Assembly: GCA_037176845.1 (NCBI GenBank)
Contig: JAYKXP010000212.1
Location: 1 to 62,815, forward strand
Direction of reading: 5' to 3'
Source of the DNA: Paramarasmius palmivorus
Taxonomy: Eukaryota > Basidiomycota > Agaricomycetes > Agaricales > Marasmiaceae
Length of the DNA: 62,815 nucleotides
Position numbers and translations under genes: made by a program. The notes under the pieces were generated by a model, which was not told where the DNA came from, did not search any database, and saw only the letters and a list, made by a program, of their open reading frames with translations. Numbering within the stretch: the stretch's first letter is position 1; each line of letters begins with the position of its first letter. Below are positions 46,081-57,416 of this stretch, piece by piece.

Positions 46081-46350
46081 CTGTCAGTTACTTTTACAAA
46101 TAAGTTACAACATCAGCTGGAAAATCCACATCAGAAACGGGTGATTTCGAAAAATCAGAATCATCAGAAGAAACATATCTCCTTTAGACAAACGTTTCTC
46201 GACACAGCATCCCACCACCACGAATCCTTCAGACACAGAAAAAGAACGTATATAGGGATCAACAACTAGTAACACCATTCCTAACTAATAGAGTATATCC
46301 ATGTCCTCTTCTGTGACATCCATATCCAGACCTTCACCGTCGACCCAACG

Positions 46351-47148
46351 TCACCAGCGCGGACGCTGGTGTCTTAGTCTTCCACGCCGAAACAGTTCCT
46401 CCAAATCTTCCAACATGACACCCATCGAGATACCATCCAAACAGCTCAATATTCGAGTGATTCGACGTGAGAGAGCCTGACTTCGTTGCCATTCCTTCCT
46501 GAATCCGCTTCCGAATTGACGGAGAATATCAGACACAACCCGATCGACAGCAGCCTGCATCGCAGTGAACACCAGGTTGTGATATTCCAGGGGACTATCT
46601 CCTGTCCAAGATGAGCTGTACCACGCCAACACAGCATTGCAGATGTTATCGAGGTGTTTGGAAGCGCATGAGCCGGTCTCCTTGTTGAGGCCATGTTCTA
46701 TACGTCTGAGTCGTCCTACGGCGTCCCTGTAAAAGTCTCATTGAAATAAACGAACACAAGCCAGATATCAAGCAACGCACTCATATTCCGAGTATGCCAA
46801 TGGAGCCCGTTGAATCTCCCGCCTGTGTTGTCTTTCCTCCTCCAACTGTCATTCCTGCTTCCTTGCAATCCGATTAGTCTGCCTGTAAGCATGCTTCAGT
46901 AGGGATCATCAGAGCGGGGAGAAACGCTACGCTGTAATTTCTGATTCTCTACGAAGAGTCTCCCTATGGGCCCTTCGAAGTTCACGTTTCCTAGCTAGAA
47001 TTGCTTCACGATGTCTGCGAAAAGAACACTGAGCAACGGTACAGATAGGAGAGCGATGCAAAGACTACTTCTCATAATGATGAGCAGATTTTGCTCGCTC
47101 GGCTTCTTTTTTAGCACACTTGCTGCGGTAGATCTTAGTATGAGGCAT
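46351..47148 (-). pseudogene. Small basic-helix gene with one in-frame TGA
   Basis: Four exons can be joined from ATG 47,148 (MPHTKIYRSKCAKKEAERAK) through a basic segment (HREAILARKRELRRAHRETL) to a last exon ending 46,351 (GRLRHQRPRW). Splice sites are good and the frame is consistent, except for a TGA at 46,849-46,851 inside RKQE-stop-QLEEERQHRRE. The basic segment is of the same general type as in the two genes at 31.9 and 33.6 kb. The C-terminal part contains a helical SSWTGDSPLEYHNLVFTA segment. The function is unknown. The gene lies 270 bp outside the right end of the giant element. Confidence 0.5.
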
Positions 47149-47796
47149 GATGACGGGAGTAACGAAGCAGTAATGACGGGACAAGTCAACAAGCGCTATA
47201 TCCGATGGATCGGCGATATCCGATGACTCGAGGCGCTAACCAACTCACTTCCACCAATACTTTTCAAAGATTACCGTTGAGTGAGGGCGAGCCATGTCAA
47301 ACAGATACGTGAAAATATCAGTGAGAAGGTTCAGTAAACAGGATACGGCGCAGAGTCACATTGAACAGTGGTATTTCGGTGAGACCTCACAGACTCTTCT
47401 TTACAGGCCCATCAAAGTTAAGTGAAAACGAAACATGGACTTACAGATAGTAAGGTATGTTCTCACCTTTTCCTCTGGTACAGTTCCACTTGGAACTAAT
47501 TTATATTACATCTAAGATCCCTTTCCCATAGTATGAAAGTGTCAGCGTTTGTAGTGAAATAAAGAGAAACATTTTCTTGTCAGCGCTTGTGCGCGCTAGT
47601 TCTCTAAATTGGATAGATAAGAGATAGATAACTACCAGATATCCGCTACATAGCGTCTCTCTCTCTCTCAAGGAGGAGCTCCGAATTTACTTTACAGACG
47701 TGCCGTTCAAATCACTCTGATTCCTCTCTTGAAATAAGAAACCCCAGATCAATTCATGTTACTTGTACGATAGGATACAATACATAATCCACCAGT
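47149..47796. other. Intergenic region, nothing recognised
   Basis: AT-rich sequence with a short CT microsatellite near 47,658. I see no gene, repeat family or conserved motif in it. Confidence 0.5.
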
Positions 47797-48829
47797 TTAC
47801 CGCTGAGCATGCGTTGGCCCCTTAAACATAGCCTTAGCCTCCTCCTGGGTTCTAGCAATGAGAATGTCCTTGGCTTGGATATGCTCCAAGTGCTGTATGC
47901 CTATCCGATTGAGAAGACCATCCCTAGCGACATTAGAATGAGCAAATTCATTATTCCAGAATGTATCATGACTCACCTCTGACAAATTCCTGGTTCGGCG
48001 CCAACGAGGATAACAAACCAGTCGTTCTCATGAGATGGGTGGCTTATATAGGCCAGGAGGCCGGAATTTTCAATCCCTGACCAAGCTTTTCGGGCTTCAT
48101 CATAGGTGTGATAGCCTTGGACTATGACACCCTTCGCACCTGTAGCTACGGGACCAGCACCGAGAGCCCTAGGTAAGAATTAGCGCGAGGAAGGGGTGAC
48201 AGAGTTTCAGCAAACATACCAGTCTTGAAATACACCGCTTACACCGCCTTTCCCAAAGAGAACTACGTATCCTCCTGCGGGCTTGTTTTTGGATTTCTTC
48301 TGAGGAGTTTGCGGTGGTTGAGATGGTGCAGGGGTTAGACGAGGTGGAAATGTTGGGGTTGGAGCCTTGGGTGACCTGGGAGATGACCTTGGATGAGATG
48401 CTGTTGACCTTGGGCCCTGAGAAGCTGTTGATTTTGAAGGTGTGTAAGACCCGCGAGACGATCGAGACGACCGATCAGGTGTTTGAACCGGCGATTCCAC
48501 CTGCCTGATCAACTCATCCACATCGGGGTCGTCGTACATGCTGTCGTCATCTGGCTGAGAGGAGGACGTACGAGTCCGTTCTTCTACTAAAGTGAGAGAT
48601 TGATCGAAGACCTCGTTAAACACATACCGTATAGCTCTTCCATAACCGCGGCTGCACGTTGGGCCTTTCGAAGATGCGTCTCGGCTTCCGACAGAAAAAA
48701 ACTTATACGCCCATGGTGCCAGTGTACCTCTATGATGTGTAAACATGTGTGAGCATTCCGGAAGAGCGAAAGAAGTCACTTGCCGTTGAGAGCTTCTCTC
48801 AAACGCCCGTCGCCGCTGTCAACTGACAT
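47797..48829 (-). CDS. Protein with RNase H1 N-terminal-like domain, 277 aa
   Basis: The model is complement of 48784-48829, 48628-48729, 48220-48586, 47977-48168 and 47797-47923: five exons, 277 residues in frame. The first intron uses a GC donor (GCAAGT). After an N-terminal helix (EVHWHHGRISFFLSEAETHL) and a long Ser/Pro-rich linker there is a domain of the RNase H1 N-terminal / viroplasmin type: GGYVVLFGKGGVSGVFQDW, then GVIVQGYHTYDEARKAW. No RNase H catalytic domain follows. A similar small protein lies on the other side of the giant element (19,083). It is divergent from the TET/JBP gene, with 630 bp between the starts. Confidence 0.65.
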
Positions 48830-49459
48830 GGTTTTTGAATAGAACATATATCGGTGATCGTTGATCAGTGATAAGGAGGTTGAGTTTGGCCGTGTTTGAC
48901 GAATGGAGCAGTCTAGACTCATGCATGTGACTTTGGTCCATTGTGACACAACGACGTTGTGACGCATCACAAGAAGATCTTTTGGCCTCTGCTGTGACCT
49001 CTCGTTCCTTCGTTGGGTGGTATGTCTGTCGAATCTATATCGGAAACTGTTGTTAACGCTAGGGTTTGACGTTTGACAGTCGTTTGAAGGATGTCCAGGT
49101 TGTCTAGAGCGGATGTTTGAGGTCGCAAGGCGTTTTGCGTTTCAGGGCGGATGTTTGAGGTCGCAAGGTGTTGGGCGTTTCAGGTCGGAAGTGAGGGGTT
49201 TATAAGTCTGAATTCATGAAGAGGCGGGTGTGCATCGTTAGGTGGGTAGTTCTTCTGTCGTCGCTTCACTTTCCACGCTTCAGCCCTTGGAGCTTGCAAA
49301 CACCCAGAACGCGCACCCGGGCTTGAGCTTCCACCCCAGGGAGCCGACCAACGTTTCCTACCCGGGAACCGCCCTTCGAGCCCCACCTCTTTCCCAAAGC
49401 TGACGCCCTTTTTTCTTCTGATTTTCAGGTGTGGACCTCACAAGACCAAAACCGTAGCC
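48830..49459. promoter_or_regulatory. Divergent upstream region with a 38-bp tandem repeat
   Basis: This region separates the RNase H1 N-terminal-like gene (-) from the TET/JBP gene (+). Two tandem copies of a 38-bp unit starting GCGGATGTTTGAGGTCGCAA lie at 49,109-49,146 and 49,147-49,183. No gene is seen. Confidence 0.55.
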
Positions 49460-51336
49460 ATGTCCGAATCCGCGGTATGTTTGCTGTTCCCCGCTGCTAT
49501 CTTCAGCTGAGGATCAAGGTGTCTTTCCAGGGAAGCTGAAAGGTTCGACGACAGCCATATGTTCTCATCCCACCTCCGCCGTCTTTCCGTTTTCGTACCC
49601 TTGTGCAGGAGGCAGAGAGGCACAGGCCTGCTTACACCCTGGAAGACGATCTCGGTCCTGATCCCCCTTCCATTGAAGATCTTTTTGGTGGTGATCTCAG
49701 TGAGCTCAGGTGTGTGCCTTTTTCTCTGTTCTTGTTCTATGTTAACCGACCCATACAGTGAGTCGGAGAGTGAAGCATCCCTCTTCGGCGACGGGGACAG
49801 GGAAGGTTTGGAAGCTTCTGAAGCCCCTTCGGAACTGGGCAAAGAAAACGGCTCCAACGACGATTGCGATAGCGATTATTGTCCGGAATGCATAAGCAAG
49901 CCGTCGAAGAAAGCCACCACCATACCACGCCCGTCTTTCACTGTCTCCTCCACATCGCTTACCACCTCCGCCCAGTCGCAAACTTCGTCTTCATCTCCCC
50001 GTCAGAAAGCGTCGAATGTTCGTAGACGAGTTCGACGACAACGGCAGAAGGCCCTAGCTCGTGAGCTGTGGGGTACAGAGCCCAGTGAACACGCTAGAGA
50101 TGTGGTCTTACGTAGATCCGACCCCGTCAAGGTTGGCTTTGCTGCTGACCGATTCGCCGTCGCTAAAGGGGCGCACACCGGCAAGCCTGGTACCAAGACG
50201 GATCTCGTGGACGCTACGAGGGTCTATTCTCTGAAGGAACTACAGGCCCAGGGTTTTCGTCATATCGCTTGGGATGGAATGTAGGTGTCTGCCTTCATTT
50301 TTATCTGCACGCGGGCTAATCTGTTATCTTTCCAGCACTCCATCTCCCATCTTGGATGAAGAAGGCCGAGTCATAGCCGCGTTATGTGGGCGTCCGCAAA
50401 CAGCCGATTACGTGGAGGCCATGGATGGAGTGTTTAACGCCATCTTATCGGAAGGCCAGAACGTACCTCCACCGCTAGAAGGAGGCCATCGCAGAGGCGG
50501 TTTTCGCGCTTATAACATTGGTGTTGCTATGGGGATGGGGTCTGCTTCCCCCGTGGCGTTGGATAACAAGAGTATGGCTCCTGTGCTGGCTCGGTAACGT
50601 CTATTTTCTGGTCACTGAAACGTTGTGTTGATCTTGCTTGTAGTTTGGTAGGCCATAGAGGTGTTCGCCGTTTAGCTGCCTATCAAAATGGTACGCAAAG
50701 GCGATTCTCCCTATCTGTATTGTTTGCTGACCTTTTTATTATGGCAGCAGCGTTTGCGCTTTGGGCGCCTCGGCTTCATGGGGAGTATCAGCACGCTATG
50801 GACGATATGTACCAGGAAAAACTGGATCTACCTCAAAATTTCCCCGGTGTGTTTTCTGCCGCCACCTTCAACTTCGGAGGTGATGTATGGACCTTCAAAC
50901 ATAGGGACCACTTCAACTGGGCTTTTGGCTGGTGCTTTGTGACGGCTCTGGGTCGTTTTGACGCTCGTGCCGGCGGTCAACTGATTTTGTGGGAGTTGAA
51001 GCTAGTAGTAGACTTTCCTCACGCTGCAACCGTGGCCCTACCTTCCGCTGCTATCACACATTCCAACATACCCGTTTTAAAAGGTGCGCCTTCTTTATTC
51101 TCACTTGGAGATGCCTTCTGACTGGCTTGTCTGTAGGGCATCAGCGTGTTTCCTTTACCCAGTATACTGCCGGCGCCATATTCCGATGGAGGGAGAATGG
51201 ATTTCGTACAGAGAAGCAATTGAAAGCTGAGGATGCTCAAGCTTATGAAGAAGCCATGAGGAGGAAGGATAGTGCCTTTCAACAGCGATTGTCTTTGTAT
51301 TCTACCCTAGAGGAACTCCTCTCGTCTGAATTGTAG
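49460..51336 (+). CDS. TET/JBP-family 2-oxoglutarate/Fe(II) dioxygenase, 496 aa
   Basis: A predicted nucleic-acid-modifying dioxygenase that would oxidise 5-methylcytosine or a related base in DNA, using Fe(II) and 2-oxoglutarate. The exons are 49460-49474, 49507-49518, 49609-49709, 49759-50280, 50336-50593, 50644-50690, 50748-51083 and 51137-51336 (496 residues in frame). The core shows the full metal and cosubstrate set: H370-x-D372 in FKHRDHFNW, the strand GGQLILWELKLVVDFP, H423 in PSAAITHSN, and R434 in GHQRVSFTQY. This is the pattern of the basidiomycete 2OGFeDO JBP1/TET group. The N-terminus is Ser-rich, acidic, then basic (RRRVRRQRQKA). The next gene, a KDZ transposase, starts 54 bp downstream on the same strand; such pairs are known from Agaricomycetes. 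The first two micro-exons are uncertain; the catalytic part is not. Confidence 0.88.
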
Positions 51337-54300
51337 TAAATTTATTTCTTTGATTACTTAATCATTTGTCATCTTTCCTTTCTAGCCTCGATGGGCGGTA
51401 AACGACGCAAGAATAACTCGACCCGTCAACGACTGGAAGTCGGTTTTGACCACGAGGTTGTTCGCAGTCGCGAAGAGACGGCCACAAAAACTGGCGGCGT
51501 TAAGGTGGTTCACACCTCACCGGCAAAGGGACACTCACAGTGGAATCAAGCTGCATCATGGAGTCAGTGGCCTTCACATTCTTCTTTGGGAGCGCCAGGA
51601 GAAGATATCTGGATGGATGATGGTTCTAAGGACTGGGTAGACGTGTCAATACCGGAATCGTCTACAAGGGAGGATGCACCAGGGAAGAAAAGGAAAAACA
51701 AAAGTTGGCGAGCGGTACACGTTAATTCACTTGAATTGTCCTTTTTTTTTTACCTCATACACCTCCAGAAACGCCCCAACAAGCATTGGAAGAAGTTTCT
51801 ACGCGAGATTTTCGTGTCCGAGTTACTTCGTTCTAAAGGGCGAGGGGACTACAAACGCGCAACAGGATGCACAGATTGTGGTGGCCTGGACCCTAGTGGT
51901 GAAAATCGGGTGGATAGGGTGGCAAAATATCGCTGCAGAGACTGCTTCGGCTGGGATTTGGTATGTCAGAGATGTTGTGTGAAACGGCACCAGAGAAATC
52001 CGTTTCATGTCGTCGAGGTACGTGGCTGCAAACGCGACTAGGTGCTTTTACTGAGTCTGTTCAACAGGAATGGAACGGTACCTATTTTCAAAAAACTTCT
52101 CTTAAGGCCTTGGGGCTTCGAATTCAACTCAACCACACCGGAAACACATGCCCACAGGCCGCAGCCTGCCACTCGAAATTCCTTGTCCTTCACACAAACG
52201 GCTTGCACGCTGTTAACCTGTCCTTTTGTGGATGTGTCCACAAGGGGACAGAGCAGTATGTCCAACTGCTCCGTTGTGGTCTCTATCCAGCTACTTGCAC
52301 CCATGGGCGCATCACGACGGTGGCCACCTTCTCATTCTTAGAGTCACTCCACGTCAACTCCTTCACCACAAAAGGCTCGACCTATGACTTCTACCGTGGA
52401 CTGGAGAAGTTGACAGACAACACGAAGATCAGAGTTCCAAAGTCACGCTATAGGCCACTTCTCCGCATGATTCGACAGTGGAGACACCTCAAAATGCTCC
52501 TTTGGAGTGGGCTGGGGGTCGATACCGAAGGAATACCCCAAGGTGCAGAAGGAGAAGGTCGGTTGACGCTGCAGTGTCCTTCTTGTCCTCATCCAGGCAA
52601 GAACTTGCCTTTGGGTTGGGAGTCAGATCCTAGACAGTAAGGCGATCTCTTTATCCAGCATCTTGCGTTCTGACTGTTTCATTTGAAGGTTCCTGTACCG
52701 TTTAGTTCTGTGTCTCGACGCCAACTTTCGGCTCAAAGAACAGATGGTTTCATCCCACTCGAGAGATCCACCGTTCAACGATGGCATGGGTTATTTTGTT
52801 CCCCGTGAACCATACGAAGACTTTTGTTTGGGTGGAGAGGGTGATGATGCGGTATGTCGCCGTCCGTTTACCGCCGTTCCTAACTGAAACTTGTTCTGAG
52901 CCAGATTAGCACATGCGTCTCATTGGCAGCCCTTGCCAAACAAAACACCAAATTTTCCAAAGGGCTGCGATATACTGGAGTTGGAGGCGTCGCCTGTGGC
53001 CGTAGTGACATGTTCCTTAGAGTGTGCAACCTACATAAGGGAGAAAGGTGCGTGCTGTAACGTGTCTGAGGGTATCTTCTAACGTTTGTACCAGGTATCG
53101 CTCTATGGACTGGGTTTTCGCCAAGGCAATGTCTGATTTTGCGCTCCTATTGGAGCTGCTGGTCATCTATGACATTGCGTGTCAATGGTTCATCCACCTC
53201 TTTGAACGAATGGCGAATCATTGGCCGGAGTCTCTGTGCTTCAGCTTGAAGACCACGCCTGGTATAGGCAAGCTGCACGAACCGGGCCATAAACAGGAAG
53301 ATCACGAACAGTATTCATTGAATTTCATCCCAGTGTGAGGGTACCAGAACGAAATCGCTGAAAAACAGTCATTTTGACACTAATTGTTGTGTTCAGAATC
53401 GCACTAGTACATCATACTAAGTACTATATGGACTTGGTAGCACTACTAGAAACCTAGTAGTGCGCATATGACGAAGAATAAGATAGGCATGCACTGCGTA
53501 GTGAATACTAGCTGCGCGCGCATAGACGTTGATGTCGTCGTTAGCCCTATATGATTGCGCCAGGATACGCGTCGAAACCTGTAGACCGTATCTATACTCT
53601 ATTACCAGGCTGGAACTTTACGAGGACATGCTACTGTACATGGTAGACTTCCTAGTAGGTCATATGGCTACACTATACTCGCGCTATGGGACATATGAGA
53701 TGGGATAGTGAACGAGGACCAACTACCACAGCGTAGAAGGACCCTAGGGGACGAATCAGAGCTATATACCAAATACGGTAGAAGCTGGAGGTGCGAGTCA
53801 CCTTCGAAAGCAGAGTTACCAGGATTAGAAATGTCCGAGTAACCGGGTCATCGATACGAGGGCCATATGGGGGCTTAACAGCTTTCCATATCGATCGGAA
53901 TATCCCTCGAGCTTCGAGTTGGGATTCCTACTGCTAGTACAGACACTAGTAAGGGACATATAGTCCTATAACCAGGAAACAGATAGGATTCTGTGCCAGG
54001 ACTGTCCTAGGACATAGAAAATATAATATAGAACTACAAGGGCATAGAGCCTACCTTCCTCGGATACGAATCCGAAGCGTTTTGGTTTAGATCGGACTCC
54101 TAGCAAGTTCCGAGCGGAATAACTATGTCCTAGCACCGATATCCGAAACGTACCATGCGGAACAGCGCCTCCGCGCGCCACTTCCTAGCAACCAAAAAGT
54201 AATATGACTCGCAGTCCTGCAAAATAATGTCGAATTCCGACCAATATATATCCAAACCTTCCTTTTCTGGTAGATACTTACTTCATATGGACAGAATCCT

Positions 54301-54383
54301 CTCCTCGTTCTCATTTCTTGCATAGTTACTATTACTTTATCGTGTCCACTTTCACTTACATGTAAAATATGTACGCTCGCGGG

Positions 54384-54390
54384 TATATAA
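54384..54390 (+). promoter_or_regulatory. TATA box of the solo LTR
   Basis: TATATAA within GGGTATATAAGCAGCAGGG is the best core promoter in the LTR. It marks the end of U3, with transcription expected to start about 25-35 bp downstream. Confidence 0.5.
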
Positions 54391-54649
54391 GCAGCAGGGT
54401 TTCCCCTAGGAAGCTCTCAAGCAATTACCCCGCTATATACGTAGCCTTAGTGCACCAATAGCAGAGTTCTTGTCTTCTATCGTTGACCATAGAGGCGACG
54501 TGTGCTTAGAAAATAACTTAGAAAATAAAACCTTGAAAAGCCCTTCTCTATATTGAACTAGAGTCGTGAAATTAAGAACTTTGAGATACCCATAGGACAG
54601 AGCTAGTTCATCTAGACTCTTTGGATAGGATTGATTGTTTCAGGACTAG

Positions 54650-54800
54650 TGTGGAGCCCCACTAGATCCCTTTTCACTTGGTGTGGAGCCCCACCAGTGA
54701 TCGTTAAAGCTTAGTGTGGAGCCCCACTAGCTTATAGGTGGCCTGATTGTCGTGCTAGTTCGACTAGTGTAATCAGTGCCTTTGGTTGTCGTGCTAGTTT
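54650..54800 (+). repeat. Tandem hairpin words in the LTR
   Basis: TGTGGAGCCCCAC occurs three times at 54,650, 54,682 and 54,715, each able to fold back on itself with flanking CACTAG/CTAGTG. A second word, TTGTCGTGCTAGTT followed by GACTAGTGTAA, occurs at about 54,747 and 54,786. They lie in R/U5 and may be structured RNA elements. Confidence 0.6.
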
Positions 54801-57416
54801 GACTAGTGTAACCATAGCCTTCATAGGAACAATAGGTCTTTACCCTTGTTGGGTTTGATAGGTTATTTTGCGTCATAAGAACATATAGGAATAGTTATAG
54901 ATAGGTTTATAGGTTGGCTCGCGTTGTCTTGATCATATCGAGACCATATTGTCATATTACACTGTTTCATTCATCGCTCGTACACTTCCCTTGTGTCCTA
55001 GTGATTTGTAGACGTTCAACTAGTGTGCTAGTTGATTTCTTGTGTCGATTGTACGGATCCTTTGGCAACGTCGAACCCCGCTCGCACAACTTGGCATATT
55101 ATTTCGCTCGTTTGCAAGCGTTTTATAAGCCTCACACCGGGTGCTGGTCAAACAGACAGAGAGTCCCTGGAACGCTTATGGGGGGAGCATAACAACCTCG
55201 GAAATGCCACCAAAACGATGGGGCCTGGCTCTAGGGAAGATTATGTGGATTCCAAGATGGGAGGTTGGAATTGGGAGAAGTATGTTAATATGGGTGGGTG
55301 TACCTATGCAACTTCTGTGGGCTGGTTCTCATCCTTCCAAAGGTGCTGCCCTGTGTAGGGGCTTTGTGGAAGCAAGTCGGGATCTCCACAGGCTCACCGC
55401 CGAACACGATGGGTTAACCACTAACCTGCCGGAGGTGCTGGTGAAAGAGTGGATGGAAATTTGTGTTCGCTGGGAAAAGGCGCCGCACCCCAAGACAAAC
55501 ATTCCGAATCCTTACAAGATCTGAGAAGAATGTATGTGATGCTTCCTCCAGTGGACCTATGCTGATTCATCGGCCAGTTTTGAGCGAAGAGAAGGCTCTG
55601 GAGGAATTGGAGCTGGAGGAAGAGGCTCGTCTGGAACGAGGGGAAAGGAGGTATCATGCGGTTTCTGCTCCGGGCTTTATTGCTATGGGAATGGAGATGC
55701 GGGACCTTCAGTGAGTGCCCTTAAATCTGATAGCACATTAATCATTTACTGACCGGGCTATAGAGACCGTCTCATCGAAACGATTGCGGAGCAGAAGACG
55801 GATCCCACACCACGCCAGCGAAGAAAAGTAGAAGAGCAACGCCACGCCTTGGCCAAGCTGTTGGAGACCTATCAGCAGCTACTCCCCATATACATGCCCG
55901 GTTTACTGCGATTCCTAGAGGACACTGATCAACGGGAGGATAGCTCTGATGTGCCGCCGGAGGAAATGAAGATCTGGCTACCTTCGGACCTGCCGAGGGA
56001 AGAGCTCAATCGCGTGTGTTTGCCTTATCTCGCAAAGGTAGAGGCAAAGTTGGAGGAGGCTTGGTGCTATGACGCTCTTCAGAGTGTTCGCCACACCCTC
56101 AGGATCAAGACAAGGATGACACTGTTCAGAAACACGAATGTCCGGGGGCAACGCGACTCGGGAAAAGCGCGTGAAGTGATTAATCGGGTCATCCAGCGGG
56201 TGCATTTCTACGCGAACAGATACAGGGCTTCTTGTTGTGCTCTGTCTCAGCTTATGGGCACAGGGAATTGGGAGACGGTCTTGAGGCCGTTGAAAGATGA
56301 GGATCTGCGGGGCATCAGAGATCCTGCTTTGGTGAAGATGGGTCCAGGCAGGAAGGGCAATGACGAAGAAGATTTAGAAGAAGAAGAGGAGGAGTTTCAG
56401 AGGCTGCTGTCTAGCAAGCCCAAGAGATGGGGTGATGGTGGCGCTACGGTTTCCTTCTCTGCTTCCACATCCTCGACCCAAAGCCCAGGAGAGCGCCCTG
56501 CATTTTACATTCCACCAGATCTCATACATCCAGACCGCATGGCAGCAGAACATAGGACCGTACACGGCACCGGGGAAACCAGAAAGTCAAATTCTTGGAT
56601 ATGGTGGGCTGGAGGATCTTTAAATCTGGATGATGGAGCTGATGAGAACGGTAATGAGATTCTGCGATCGGAATGGTGCAAGAGCAGGTCACGCCAACTT
56701 CGTGCTCGAGAGGAGATCTTGTTAGTGGTCGAGGAGATGAGACGAACCTTGGAATATTTGGAGTGGCGGGCTAAGGAGTGGGAGAGTCATATTCATTCTC
56801 AGAAGGAGCCTACGTCTGCACTAGAGGAAGGAAGGCGTGCTTTCGTGGTCGCTCAGGCTGCTATTCAGAGGGATCTGAAGGCCAAGTTTCAAAAGATGTT
56901 TGACGACATTAAAGGGCCTTGTGCAGAGGTGGAGGAAGATCAAGAAGACAGGGAAGAAGATGGTGATGAAGAAGATGCCCCTGAGCACCAGGATTGGAGT
57001 GAGGAAGAGGAGGACATGGGGCATGAAGGTGTGATCTAGGGCCTTTCTACGCCTCTTTTGGTATTGTGGGGATTTCCTTTCTGGGCGGGCATTTTTCCGT
57101 TTTTTGTTTTTGTATTTTCTGTGCGTCTCAAAATGGTAATAGACTAGAAAGACCATTTATGGTATTTGGTGGAAAGTATCTTGGTGTCTTGTATTAGAAT
57201 GCAAGTAGTATTTCAAGGCCGGTATGGCATAGTGGTCCAGCCATGTAGTGTACGTATTACTAAGCTCTATGTTCAACCCACTGCATGGCCTTTTTGATTG
57301 TGCTGCTGCACTTCTGGGAACTCCGTAATTGCCTTATTTGGATGTGTTAATTAACATGTAGGATGTATTCTACAGGACTGTCAATTAACAAGCCTTGATG
57401 TATTATTGGAGACCCC

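Larger units (their letters stand above)
53334..55136 (+). mobile_element. Solo LTR, 1.8 kb, inserted in the KDZ gene
   Basis: The insertion has perfect inverted ends TGTGAGG...CCTCACA and separates two halves of the KDZ frame at ATCCCAG | GTGCTGG. A 5-bp target duplication CCCAG is likely: it is exact on the left, CCGG(G) on the right, and the left window copy reads closer to CCC(G)AG at that point. No internal retroelement genes are present, so this is an LTR-LTR recombination product. Orientation is set from the TATA box at 54,384 and the A-rich AAATAAAA near 54,518. Confidence 0.85.
51391..57039 (+). pseudogene. CxC2-type KDZ transposase split by a solo LTR
   Basis: A KDZ transposase linked to the TET/JBP gene. 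The 5' part is spliced as 51391-51714, 51769-52017, 52068-52636, 52689-52851, 52905-53047 and 53095-53333. It contains the CxC2 cluster (CTDCGG...YRCRDC...CQRCC), CPSCPHPGKNL, the first catalytic Asp in LCLDANFRL and the second in IYDIACQW, and stops in NFIP. The frame resumes exactly after the LTR at 55,141 with GAGQTDRESLERLWGEHN (catalytic Glu region), MGPGSREDYVD and the long helical tail, which ends at 57,039 with SWIWW and an acidic end. Besides the LTR there is one in-frame TGA at 55,522-55,524 (NPYKI-stop), after which a normal intron and the frame continue. Without these two changes it would be a full-length protein with the C-terminal tail that the KDZ gene at 11 kb lacks. Confidence 0.88.

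Noticed and set aside
53966..54323. Minus-strand frames inside the solo LTR
   Set aside because: They are short, have no recognisable domain, and lie in LTR sequence.
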